Part shown: piece after piece, positions 19,681 to 29,469 of the stretch
How the letters are laid out: each line of letters opens with the position of its first letter
How positions within the stretch are numbered: position 1 is the stretch's first letter
Assembly (NCBI RefSeq): GCF_001661345.1
Contig: NW_017962914.1
Location: 770,439 to 834,438, forward strand
DNA length: 64,000 bases
Direction of reading: 5' to 3'
DNA from: Ascoidea rubescens DSM 1968
Taxonomy: Eukaryota; Ascomycota; Saccharomycetes; Ascoideales; Ascoideaceae
Notes under the pieces: generated by a model
What the model was told of the DNA's origin: nothing
Database searches by the model: none
Seen by the model: the letters and a program-made list of their open reading frames with translations, nothing else
Program-made: the position numbers and the translations under genes

Positions 19681-20795
19681 CTAATGATACTGATTCAATA
19701 GACTTTTTTTTTTGTCACTAACAGACTCATTGTCATTCTCAACTTCCCCGTTTGAACCATCTTGCAGCTTTCCCTTACAATATCCCGTAGAATTCCAGGC
19801 ATATTTACACTCATCATACATCAGATCAATCTCCTCCAACCTCAACTTCCTGCTCTCATAAATAAAATAAGTCTCAAAAATCGTGCAAAGAAAATTGTAG
19901 CCTCCCCAAATGAAATACAAGCAAACGCAAACACTTTATTAGCTGCTTGACTCTCAACGGTTTCACGAACAATAGCAATAATAAAATCAGATACAAACAT
20001 ACCAACCGCTTTCCAAATCAACAACGGTCTCCTACAAACAACTTTAACTAAATTTATCCCAGGAATTCTCATGAAAACTTCGACTAAACTGTTCATCACT
20101 AAAGTTAAAAAGGGATCTTTTATACCTACTTTATATTCACTTTTTTTATGAACCCAAAATCTTGGACTATGTGATAAAAGTATCATTCCAATGTCTAAAA
20201 TCAACAACCATAAAAATTGAATTGATAATGGAGTTCTATATGATCCAGTGTCGTTTTTATTTTGTGTTTCTTTTTCAGCACAAGCCGATAAAAAAATATT
20301 CAATAGTAATAGCTCTTTCATACCACGAAACAATCGCACTACAAACAGATTTTGGAACAGTTTTAGATTAATAAAGGAGAATAACCGATGAAATAAATCC
20401 GAGGCCTAATTCAGTAATATAACTCTTCCAATTAAAATTAATGTGATATTAATTGCAACCATTTGGAATCCAACATCAATATTAAATAAAACAAATGTCG
20501 AGATCAATAAAGTTCATCTTCAACCCAAAGTATCTGAAATAAAAGGAGCAATAAGACAGCCGACTAGTGTGCTAGACAAAAGGATTGAAGCAATTAGCGA
20601 ATGTTCTCTTGACAAAAGTTCCATCACTTTATTCTCAGAAAAGTTTTTCAAAACATAGTCCATTGCAATCACCCTGAAATCGATCCTGTATCATAACCAT
20701 TTAAAATACCTCTAAAGACAGTGAATAAACCCACGAATATAGAAAAAAAGGCTAAAACTTTAATCTTTCTTTCTTCTAGTTTATAAAAAGTGGCC
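19681..20795 (-). pseudogene. Decayed hexose transporter (HXT/sugar-porter family) pseudogene
   Basis: Reading the minus strand in three frames gives consecutive hexose-transporter segments in the right order: AFFSIFVGLFTVFRGILNG then GYDTGSISG (first helix), AMDYVLKNFSENK, LIASILLSSTLVGC, APFISDTLG, a GLGFISSVI block, TVPKSVCSAIVS, NKNDTGSYRTPLSIQFLW, LSHSPRFWVHKK, NKVFAFACISFGEAT and WGGYNFLCTIFETYFIYE with RKLRLEEIDLMYDECKYAW at the end. The frame changes several times and in-frame stops occur (for example directly after GYDTGSISG and after SDTLG). The helices normally found between PRFWVHKK and the last quarter are mostly missing. About 1.1 kb remains of a gene normally near 1.6 kb. It is a dead host transporter gene, with no intact copy in the window. 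Confidence 0.85.
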
Positions 20796-21840
20796 TCAAA
20801 CCGATACTAACTAACCTTATACATTTCCCCAATTATTTCAATCAAATCACTCTTAAAATATAAAACAATAATTTAAATTTGATTAGAAATCTATCATTCT
20901 AGCTGACTATTTTGTACTAGTTTTACCAGAGTTTTTTTTTGCTTTCATTGTTAGAGTTTTGATTTTTGGTATAATAGCCTTTATTTTAAATACAATATTA
21001 GCCACTAATAGTAAGCAAATATAATATCAATATGTATCATGTCAAGGTATACTGTTGTTTTTGTTTTTGTTTCTCCTCTAAACTTTAACTTTCCACTAGT
21101 TGGCTCAATTTAGTTCGACAAAAAACCCGATGAGTTTTTATGACATTAATGTGTGTTTAACAAATGATATTAGTGCCAAAGTTTATTTCCACAATTTCTC
21201 ATGTCTAAAAAAAGTGTTGCTATGTTGGTCTTCATCCGCGTGTATATGTATTGCCCTGTATATATTTTTCCGACGGGATCAATTACAAGCTTAATTTATG
21301 ATTAATCCGATTGACTGTATTTGCGGTGGAGCTCTTTCGAACACAGAGTGCTTGCTATCACCAATAATAGATTCATCTTAGTGGTTGAATTGAGCCTGGC
21401 TTTGAAGTTGACTAAATTCAACAAACCGAAAGTCTCTCGTTGGCTGGAAGAAAAAAGGGTAGGTGGTAGTTTTCATAGAAGAATATTCACATTGTATTCG
21501 GGTTCATCATCACTGTGCTCGTTGTTTGACCTGGGGTAATGGCATTTAAACAGCTCCTCCAACAGCTTCTCCGATGGACAGTCCACACAACATCCAAATC
21601 TGCCAATTCTCGTTATTGTATCCTATTCACTTTTATCATTGCTCAGTAATATCTTTATCTCCAATAAAAGCTCTCGCTTTCGGTGTTGCAATTGCTGCAA
21701 GTCAACCTCGTTGCACGTGATTTCCGGCCTGTGGTATGGTTGTTTATAAGGGAGTTTCTTTCAGCTTTGAGTCTGGATTTGTGCCAGATCATTAAGATAA
21801 TACATTCTTTGCAGTACCAGATATCGTCTTATAGCTCGCA
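20796..21840. other. 1 kb intergenic region upstream of the 6-phosphogluconolactonase gene
   Basis: No gene is supported. The first half is A+T rich; the second half (21290-21800) is more mixed in composition and is probably the promoter region of the lactonase gene. Short open frames here match nothing I recognise. Confidence 0.45.
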
Positions 21841-22602
21841 ATGCCCAACGCCAAACTTTTCTCGTTTTCTGATCCTTCAATTGCTCTTGGTGAATATATT
21901 TTATCTATTCAAAATGCAGTTTTAGCAACTGGAAAACCCCATTTTACCGTTGCTGTCTCTGGTGGCTCTTTACCAAAATCCTTGAAAAAGGCTATAATTG
22001 ACAACAAAACCATTGCTTCTCAAATCCAATGGCCAAAATGGAAAATATACTTTGCTGATGAAAGAGTTGTTCCTTTGAATCATGAAGACTCCAATTATGG
22101 TTTAATTGATACTTACATCTTAAAGGAATTGATTAAAAAACAAGTTCTTGGTCCTGAGGTCTTTGCAATTAACGAAAATTTGGTCAATGACCCATTAAAA
22201 ATTGATGATATTGCATTAGAATACGAGTCCTTATTACCTGAAGATAAAGAGTTTGATTTGGTTTTGCTAGGCAGTGGTCCTGATGGACACACTTGCTCTT
22301 TATTCCCAAACCACCCATTATTAAAGGTTACTGACAAATTCATTGTTTCAATCACCGATAGTCCAAAGCCTCCACCAAGAAGAATTACCTTTACTTTTCC
22401 ACTTCTAGCCAACTCTAGTTATATTGCTTTTGTTGCTGAAGGTTCAAATAAAACTGAAATTTTATCTAAGATTTTTGCTAAGGAAAACCATGGCTTGCCA
22501 ACGGAAATAGTTAATGCCTTGCAAAAACCTAATGTATCTTGGTTTATTAATGATGCTGCAGGAAATGGTTTGCCCGAAGAATATTTCTCAAAATATAATT
22601 AA
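21841..22602 (+). CDS. SOL3: 6-phosphogluconolactonase (SOL3/SOL4 family)
   Basis: The 253-residue enzyme hydrolyses 6-phosphoglucono-delta-lactone to 6-phosphogluconate in the oxidative pentose phosphate pathway. Family marks are FTVAVSGGSLPKSL (phosphate-binding loop), KIYFADERVVPLNHEDSNYG, LVLLGSGPDGHTCSLFPNHP (active site, about residues 140-160) and PPPRRITFTFPLL. Length fits the yeast enzymes (249-255 residues for Sol3/Sol4). Short size and the intact active site favour the catalytic Sol3/Sol4 type over Sol1/Sol2, which differ and act in tRNA-related phenotypes. The ATG at 21841 is the first in frame and precedes the conserved core by the usual distance. Confidence 0.92.
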   Translation: MPNAKLFSFSDPSIALGEYILSIQNAVLATGKPHFTVAVSGGSLPKSLKKAIIDNKTIASQIQWPKWKIYFADERVVPLNHEDSNYGLIDTYILKELIKKQVLGPEVFAINENLVNDPLKIDDIALEYESLLPEDKEFDLVLLGSGPDGHTCSLFPNHPLLKVTDKFIVSITDSPKPPPRRITFTFPLLANSSYIAFVAEGSNKTEILSKIFAKENHGLPTEIVNALQKPNVSWFINDAAGNGLPEEYFSKYN

Positions 22603-22794
22603 TTAATTACTTTGATTCTTTATAGTTTGTTCTTTTTACATTTTTATTTTTTTCCTTTTCTTTTTCTTACTTTTTTCAAAAAGCAAGAAATATCTATTTT
22701 TGATTAAAATTTTTATTATTTAAAATCATACATATTTTTTCCTTTTAAAAAATCAAATTATAGTTATAATCATTCAAATTATCTATCTATTGGA

Positions 22795-24312
22795 TCAATC
22801 CGTAGTAATTCTATCGATTCTACCTTCAAGGGCCTTTACCCATGATTCTATTTCTTTTTTATTTTTAATGAAAGTTTCCTCCTCTTTAACCAAGTTTTCT
22901 TTAATTTCATCTAGTTTCTTATCCCATTTATTATAATCCTCATTTAAATTATAAATAACATTATCTACATCTTTACCTAACTTGACTGTTGAATTCATAT
23001 CAAGATAAATCGAATTCAACGAGTTCAATCTTTTAATTAGTGGCAAAACTATGGAATTTAAATTGGTTGTACTCAACTCCGGATTAATTAAATTAAATAA
23101 TTTATTGATCCTTTTAAGCTCAGAATCTGAAATTTTATTATTTTTATCACTATAATCCTCAAAGTTATCCTCATTATTATTGTTAATAGTAGCAGTGTTC
23201 CCAATCGTATTGTTATCATTATACACTAAAAATTGATTCATATTTGAACCCATTGGAGGAATCGAAAAATTACTAGATCCAATTCTTCTTGAACTATTTA
23301 TTGTTTTATCATGTATCGTTTCAATCTTTTTTAGAATATTATTTAGTATTGTCTTTTGATCTTTTTTAGCTTTTGAATTACTATTCTTGTCATTGTCATT
23401 TTCATTGTCATCACCATCATGATCATGATCATCATTATCTTCACCTAATAATAAATTAAACCTCCTATTCAATTGATTAATCAAATATTCTATATTGTTA
23501 AACGAATTCAACTTCGAATTCAAATCAGATTTATTTGAATCATTATTTTCAGAATTGGAATCAACATTCAAATTTAAAAGATCTAAATTATCATTGTAAC
23601 CAATTATTTTTTCCAACTGATAAATTCTCTTTTCTAAAGCAACCACCTCACCAGGTTTGACACAATTTTTAAGCTTCTGATTTAGTTGATTGTTGATTGA
23701 TTTAATATCAATGCCAACACTAGCATTGGTACTTTCTTTTCCTTTTTTAATATCAATTTCCAAATCTTTTATTTTATTTGATATACTGTCAACACTTTCA
23801 TCCTTATCTTTTTCATTGTTTTCCTCTGTTTTCTTATCTATTTGATTGAGTTTTGTCAAAAGCTCATTCAATGAATTAACTTTTTTTATATCAATATCTT
23901 CGGTTGGTTGGATTTTATTTGTTTTGTCTAACTCAAGCTCTTTCAAGGCCCTCAACTCTTTTAGTTCTCTCTCAATTCGTAATAACTTTTCATCATAAGT
24001 TTCTTCCACTTCAAAAATTTCGTAGCTAGATTTGATTCTGCTGTGTTTATTCAAACTATCAGAAAAATCTGTATTGGAATTTGATATGAATTTGGTTCCA
24101 AAGAAAAACTTTGAGTTTGATAAATTGCTTATTATGTTGCTGTTGTCAATATCCTCATTGTTCGTCGTTATGGAGGATAAGAGTGGTGAAATATCTGGAT
24201 GGTTGATTGATAGAACCTCCTCTTCATTTGAGCTTATGGAAGAAGTCTCAAAGACATCCTGAGAACTGAAATCAACATCAGGCAAATCGTTCAATCTCTT
24301 TTGCACACTCAT
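22795..24312 (-). CDS. JNM1: Dynamitin-like dynactin subunit (JNM1/DCTN2)
   Basis: The 505-residue, highly charged coiled-coil protein looks like the dynamitin subunit of dynactin, which links dynein to cargo and cortex and is needed for spindle positioning. The N-terminus LPDVDFSSQDVFETSSIS matches the dynamitin start (P-D-V-(Y/F)-E-T-S-D). A later YEIFEVEETYDEKLLRIERELKEL segment, an LEKRIYQLEKIIGY heptad segment and the C-terminal LPLIKRLNSLNSIYLDM with a helical end also fit. Coiled coil fills most of residues 90-240 and 420-505. Acid/His-rich and Asn-rich linkers (for example HDHDGDDNEND) break it up. The family evolves fast in yeasts, so the symbol is tentative. The downstream gene on the same strand looks like a HOOK-type dynein adaptor. 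Confidence 0.75.
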   Translation of the reverse strand: MSVQKRLNDLPDVDFSSQDVFETSSISSNEEEVLSINHPDISPLLSSITTNNEDIDNSNIISNLSNSKFFFGTKFISNSNTDFSDSLNKHSRIKSSYEIFEVEETYDEKLLRIERELKELRALKELELDKTNKIQPTEDIDIKKVNSLNELLTKLNQIDKKTEENNEKDKDESVDSISNKIKDLEIDIKKGKESTNASVGIDIKSINNQLNQKLKNCVKPGEVVALEKRIYQLEKIIGYNDNLDLLNLNVDSNSENNDSNKSDLNSKLNSFNNIEYLINQLNRRFNLLLGEDNDDHDHDGDDNENDNDKNSNSKAKKDQKTILNNILKKIETIHDKTINSSRRIGSSNFSIPPMGSNMNQFLVYNDNNTIGNTATINNNNEDNFEDYSDKNNKISDSELKRINKLFNLINPELSTTNLNSIVLPLIKRLNSLNSIYLDMNSTVKLGKDVDNVIYNLNEDYNKWDKKLDEIKENLVKEEETFIKNKKEIESWVKALEGRIDRITTD

Positions 24313-24549
24313 TCTGCTGTTGTATGAGAGAGCTCTGTGAAACAGAATAACAGGTCTTTATTGTCTCCAACTCAGTTCTTTTTGCTTCAGCTCTGAGGAA
24401 AACGGTTGAGTTTGAATTGGAGCTTAAATCCTAATCAAAGATGCAAAAAGACAACTACACAACTACAGATATATCGATATACCAGTTTACTAATACAATG
24501 CTACAAGCTTTGCAATTGTTGCTGGGAGTTAGAAGTCGTTTATTGTCAG

Positions 24550-25903
24550 TCATCTCTTCTGTTTCAGACTCAGATTCAGCTCCTGGACCTTTCTTGCTAA
24601 AAGCGATATCAATATGTCGTTTTCTTCCTTTAGCGAATCAATCACAGCTCTCTTGTTGGTTTCATGATTGTTATCCTTAGGAAAAGCCTTCTTGTTGTTG
24701 TTGATTCTAGTTCCTATGGGGGTTTTCTTCATTCTGTCTAATTCCAAAAGAAACTGCAACTCATTTACTTGTTCTTTCAAATCGCTGATCCTTCTTTCGT
24801 AATCAAACTTAGCTCTTAAAACTTCTTGGTGCAAGTTTTGAATTTCCTTATCTTTAAGGTCTAGCCTATATATTAATGCTAAGTTAGTATGAGAATAAAG
24901 AGAATAAAGAGAAATGTCAGATCTGGGTTATTCGTCTTACATACATTGGCTTTTCATTTTGATTGGTGTATAGCTGCTTTTCCAGCTTCTTATTAACAAT
25001 TTTTAATTTAAGATTTTCAAATGTTTTTAGCTTCAACTCTCTTCTCAATTTTTCATTTGATTTATGGATTCTTTTGCAAACATGTTCTAACTGCTCGAAG
25101 TCCTTTTGGTTCTTTTGAAAGCAGTCTTTCAATGGAAAATTTCCTGAAAAGTATCTCACTATTGGCTCATTGTTTTCATCTCGACTGTTACTATTTGTGT
25201 CATTATTATAGGATTTGCTCCCAGGAATTAAAAAATTATTAAACTCATCCCTCTCACTTACTTCAAGAAATGAAATCAATGCAATTGCCAATGTGTTTTT
25301 TTTGCAATGCAACCCAGCTTCAGCCAAAATTGAACATAAAATTTGGAGTTGTATTAAGTCAACTTCAGTGGTATTCTGATGCATTTCATCCCGTTGACTC
25401 TTCTGGCTGTTAGAATTTGGCAAAACTAGTTTTTTATGATCAATTAGTTGTATGTAATAATTTAGCACTGAATTCTTATTTATGGTTGGATCAACCAATT
25501 TCAATTTTGTTGTGTGGTTTGAAGATGATAAAGTGGAAAGCCTACTTTTTCTTTTTTTTTTTCCTAATGAATTCTGTATATTGTTTATATTAATTTTATT
25601 GTTCCATGATCCCAAATAATTGTTTGTGTTGTATTGGAAATAGCAATCATCTATTATGTTGATTAGTTTTTCAAAATAACTTAGTTTTGCTGAATAGTTT
25701 GTCTCATAATCCTCAAACTCATCTGAATAATCTAAAATATTTTCATCTAATATACATCTTAACACATTATTTAATACATAGGGATCAGTTAGTTTATTAT
25801 AGTTATACACATCATCTTTTTCAATTGGTGAATTTGGAAATTGAGAAAGCCAGTGAAGAACAGCAGCTATAAATGTTGTGTTTAGAATAATTGGATTGAT
25901 CAT
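24550..25903 (-). CDS. HOOK-like coiled-coil protein, two exons
   Basis: The spliced gene (exon 1 25903-24945, exon 2 24865-24550) encodes 424 residues. Residues 1-60 (NTTFIAAVLHWLSQFP, then DPYVLNNVLRCILDENIL) read like the calponin-homology-type N-terminal domain of HOOK proteins: one tryptophan-containing helix, a V-L-N-N-V-L helix and a following acidic stretch. The segment LIQLQILCSILAEAGLHCKKNTLAIAL resembles the second HOOK-domain half. From about residue 265 the chain is a Lys/Glu/Leu coiled coil to near the C-terminus (HKSNEKLRRELKLKTFENLK, LRAKFDYERRISDLKEQVNE). Known HOOK proteins join dynein/dynactin to endosomes. The family call is inference. The gene lies 237 bases downstream of the dynamitin-like gene, on the same strand. 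Confidence 0.6.
24866..24944 (-). other. Spliceosomal intron in the HOOK-like gene
   Basis: The 79-base intron has donor GTATGT (24944-24939), a perfect TACTAAC branch point (plus-strand 24883-24889) and acceptor ATATAG ending at 24866. Joining the exons restores one ATG codon (AT|G) and keeps the coiled-coil frame. Total coding length is 1275 bases, divisible by three. Confidence 0.9.
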
Positions 25904-26574
25904 TAAAATTATATATTTATACTTTATTATATGTTTGATGTTTTGTGATTTTAGTCAAAAAAAAATTAAAAAAATATAAAAAAACAAAAAAAAATAATAG
26001 AACTTTTCAGTGTTATAATACAAGTTCAGCTTCAAACTAATCAAAACTTGATAACACTTAATTGAAACTCAAAAGCCATTGAAACCACCTCAAAACAAAA
26101 AAATATTATCTTTTCACTCTTTGTGTAATATTGGGGAAAAACAAACAAACCCTATTTTGGTTTACAGAGAGAGAAAAATTGATAATTTGAAATTAATATA
26201 AATATTAGAGGACGAATCCTCTCACATATATTTAAACTATTTATTGATTAAGTTAATTATCAGCATGACTTTCGCAAAGTTAGGGACTTTTTATGGACTC
26301 AACAGTTTTTTAAAACACTAGAAAAGTAACGATAAAATTATCGGGCTAATTGAAAGATACCCAATTCGTTGGAAATAATAAAAAAACAGACTCATAGATT
26401 CGCTAATTAAGTTGAACTTCATTTAATAATACCACCTAATAAATCATAGTAAATACTGCTACTTTGAAAAAGTAAGTTTCTGTTAATGACGCATTCTTTC
26501 AAGCTTCTTAACGTTCTCTTTTACTTATTTGATTTCTTTTAACCCGATAATTTCGTTAATTTTAAATCATAAAT
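25904..26574. other. Intergenic region between HOOK-like gene promoter and UPF3 terminator
   Basis: This 671-base spacer is very A+T rich with A-runs. It must hold the HOOK-like promoter and the UPF3 3' end. I see no gene or defined motif. Confidence 0.5.
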
Positions 26575-28638
26575 TCAATTCTCTGCCTCTAAATTTCTTT
26601 TCTTAATTGTAAATTTGGCAGGTGTTTTTTGTTTTGGTTCATCATCACCAGCTATGATATTGGAACTTTTCAGAGAACTGACTGAGTTTCTATGGAAAGT
26701 GGTACTTTTAAACTTTTTTGGATTTTCTCCTTCACTTTCATTTTGATGGGGTTTGGAGCTTTGATTTTTATTGATATATATTCTTTGTTTATATCTTCCT
26801 CTGAATTTCGTTTTATTGCTAGGACTAACACCATCTGATTGAGGGTTTTGAGTTTCCTTTGTGTTTTTGCCTTGATCTGGGTTTAAGTTTGGAGAGGACT
26901 CCATTTTTCGAGTGTTTTGAAAGCCCTTTGCATTTTTTGCATCATAATTTGATTTAAATTTTGATTTTGATGAAGATTTTAAAGGATGGCTATTATTTTG
27001 AGAATTGTTATCCAATGAAGGAGTTTTATTTGAACTTTTTGAATCATAGTTTGGTTTTGATTTGGAGTTTGGTCCAGTTTTAGATTTTGTTGGGCCATCC
27101 TTTTTGGGATTGTTTTTAGCAAATTGTTTATTGGAATTAATGTTAATTTTATTATCATCTTTAGCGACATTTTGATTATTTTCTTTAGGTTTATCCTTTG
27201 TGGTTTCCTTTTTAGTGTCTTTTATACTATCCTTATTTAATTCTTTTCTTTTTGTAAAGTCTTTATCTTTATCTTTTTCCTTATTAAATTGTTTTGTTTT
27301 TCTAATTGGTTTGAAATTGTTATTTCTTGGTTTTGGCGATTTTTCGGATTGGTTGTTGGAAGCATCAGTGGAAGAAATGTATTGTTTTTTGTGGATTTTT
27401 TTGTTTGATTTTAGATTAAGAGGTTTGTTTGTGTTTAAGGCGGAAGTATTTGAATCTGTCTTTTGCATTACAGGTTTATCATTTTTATTGTCATTCTTAA
27501 CATCATTTGATTGTCTTCTAATTCTATTTTTTTTAACTTTTTTTTGGATATCTCTATTAGATGGTTTTTGGTTTTTAGAATCATTATTGATTTCATTTTT
27601 TAAATTTTTATCGTGTGGGTTATCGTGATTTTTGTTATTATTGATTTTATTCGTTTTATTGCTGTTACCAGCGTTATTTTTGGTAGTTTTATTATTTTTA
27701 GTGCTGTCTTTTGTATTTATTGAGGACTTTGATTTCTTATTTTCACTTGCAGCCGATTTCTTTTCAAGTTTTGATTTTAATTTTTTCTTTTCTTTGATCC
27801 TGTCTCTAAGTTTTGAAGAAGAGATGATTGATAAATCATTTAAATTGCAAAAATATTCATCGTCATTTGGGATTATATCATCATTTGAGTTGATATTTTG
27901 CAGAAATTTTTTATAATAGGGATCATTTTGAATTGTGTTATTCAATTGATCTCTTTCTGAAATTCCAGAGGGAGGAATTGTTGGCATCTTATGGTAGTTA
28001 CTTAATTCAAATTTTGGTGATTGTATATTAGTATTGTTAATAGTAGTATTGTTAATAGTTCTATTTTTATCCAAATTCATTAAAGAATTGTTTAAAAAAA
28101 TTGAAAATTTTTTAGTAAAATCATTGGAAATATTCAAATTTATAAAATTAATATAACATCTTGAATTAATTGAATTTTTAAAAGGATCGTTGGATGTTTT
28201 GCCCTGAACATAATATTTCGATAAAATTGGGTAATCTAGACTAGAGGCATCATTAAGATTCAAAAAACCATTAAGCAATTCATTAAATTGAGACTCAGTG
28301 AAATCAGAAGGTAACAATCTAATGACCAATTTTGACAGATCATTCGAGTTGGCTGGAGCAATAGCAGCAGAAGCAGCAGAAGCAGCAGCAGCAGAGACAG
28401 AAGCCCCAGGTGCACCTTTGGTAGTGGATGAATACAGGGCCTTAGCAATAGCCGAGGAAGAAGATCTCCTAGCACTATTGGCAGCAGCGAGGGCATTGTC
28501 CTTCAAAACATCATTTGATAACGAGGAAACAGAATTTTTGCGATTTGCATTCTTGTAATGGGAGTAGCGTTGCAGCTGGTAGTAGCTTCCAGTCGAAGAA
28601 AGGACACCACTGGGTCCACTTTGAACAATGTTGGACAT
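26575..28638 (-). CDS. UPF3: UPF3-like nonsense-mediated decay factor with long basic tail
   Basis: The 687-residue protein has a Smg4/UPF3 RNP-type domain at about residues 95-230: KLVIRLLPSDFTESQFNELL, ILSKYYVQGK, SRCYINFINLN and KFELSNYHKMPTIPP followed by a DPYYKKFLQ segment. Upf3 works with Upf1 and Upf2 to degrade mRNAs with early stops. The rest, about 400 residues, is a low-complexity Lys/Asn/Ser tail with repeated KTKS, KNNK and KDKPKE blocks; S. cerevisiae Upf3 is only 387 residues. The N-terminus has an Ala run (SAAAASAASAAIAPAN) from GCA/GCT repeats. The frame is open to 28671, but that start would be GTG, so I use the ATG at 28638 (MSNIVQSG). Confidence 0.8.
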   Translation of the reverse strand: MSNIVQSGPSGVLSSTGSYYQLQRYSHYKNANRKNSVSSLSNDVLKDNALAAANSARRSSSSAIAKALYSSTTKGAPGASVSAAAASAASAAIAPANSNDLSKLVIRLLPSDFTESQFNELLNGFLNLNDASSLDYPILSKYYVQGKTSNDPFKNSINSRCYINFINLNISNDFTKKFSIFLNNSLMNLDKNRTINNTTINNTNIQSPKFELSNYHKMPTIPPSGISERDQLNNTIQNDPYYKKFLQNINSNDDIIPNDDEYFCNLNDLSIISSSKLRDRIKEKKKLKSKLEKKSAASENKKSKSSINTKDSTKNNKTTKNNAGNSNKTNKINNNKNHDNPHDKNLKNEINNDSKNQKPSNRDIQKKVKKNRIRRQSNDVKNDNKNDKPVMQKTDSNTSALNTNKPLNLKSNKKIHKKQYISSTDASNNQSEKSPKPRNNNFKPIRKTKQFNKEKDKDKDFTKRKELNKDSIKDTKKETTKDKPKENNQNVAKDDNKININSNKQFAKNNPKKDGPTKSKTGPNSKSKPNYDSKSSNKTPSLDNNSQNNSHPLKSSSKSKFKSNYDAKNAKGFQNTRKMESSPNLNPDQGKNTKETQNPQSDGVSPSNKTKFRGRYKQRIYINKNQSSKPHQNESEGENPKKFKSTTFHRNSVSSLKSSNIIAGDDEPKQKTPAKFTIKKRNLEAEN

Positions 28639-29469
28639 GGCAAGAGAACTGTTTGTGCTGGAGCTCTTCACTGTTTTCTGGCAGCAGCAGCCTCAGAAAC
28701 AGCTTTCTGCTGAAGGAAAACTGGGCAGACCGGAATTGCCCAAACAGAATCGAAAACACTTCCCTAGTCAGTCGGAAGTGATTGTCATACGAACAAACCA
28801 GTTGGTTTCGATTCAGTTTCGATTCAGTTTTTATTCGGTTTTTATTCGGTTTTGATTCGGTTTGGGTTTACAAAACTACTGATTATCAACCAAACTGCAA
28901 ACTGGCAACAAACTGGGAGCTGTAAAACTAAATCATTCTACAGTCACTCCCACAGCTCGATGGTCAGAGCTGATCACTAGTGCTCATACGAAATCTTTCA
29001 ACCCAATTACAAAATTGAGATTGGATTTGGGTAAAACCCAAAAGTAATTTGTATGTGTATTTTGTTTGGGTAAAAACTTATGGCTAGCTCAAGGATTGGC
29101 CAAATCTAGACAGTAGTATTGAGTCGAATTACAAGCTGGGACAAAAATCGTAATGGAAAAGAAAATGTAATTTTACAGTTAAAATTGAATATGAAGATAA
29201 AGAGATTCCAAAAGATTTGCTTTTTAGCCAACAGCATTGAGCTGATAGTTCTTTTCCTTGTTTATGAGGAATTGGATCCACCATCATATTCAGGTCTCAC
29301 TTGCTTGAGTGCTTGAATTTTTGAATGAAGTAAATATAAATCAATTGAATTTGTTATATAAATTAAGATTGAATAGATTGAATAGATTGAATACAGTAAA
29401 ACACAATAAAAGAAATGAATCTGGTTGAGTTTCCTCTATTCTTATAAATATCTTCATGAAATTTAGTAA
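28639..29469. other. Intergenic region upstream of UPF3 with a tandem repeat
   Basis: This 831-base spacer between UPF3 (start) and the PCI-domain gene (3' end) contains an 11-12 base tandem repeat at 28804-28860. Several short frames are open but none is recognisable. Confidence 0.5.
28804..28860. repeat. 11-12 base tandem repeat, about five copies
   Basis: Units run GTTTCGATTCA, GTTTTTATTCG, GTTTTTATTCG, GTTTTGATTCG with small differences. It lies about 170-220 bases upstream of the UPF3 start. Confidence 0.85.
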
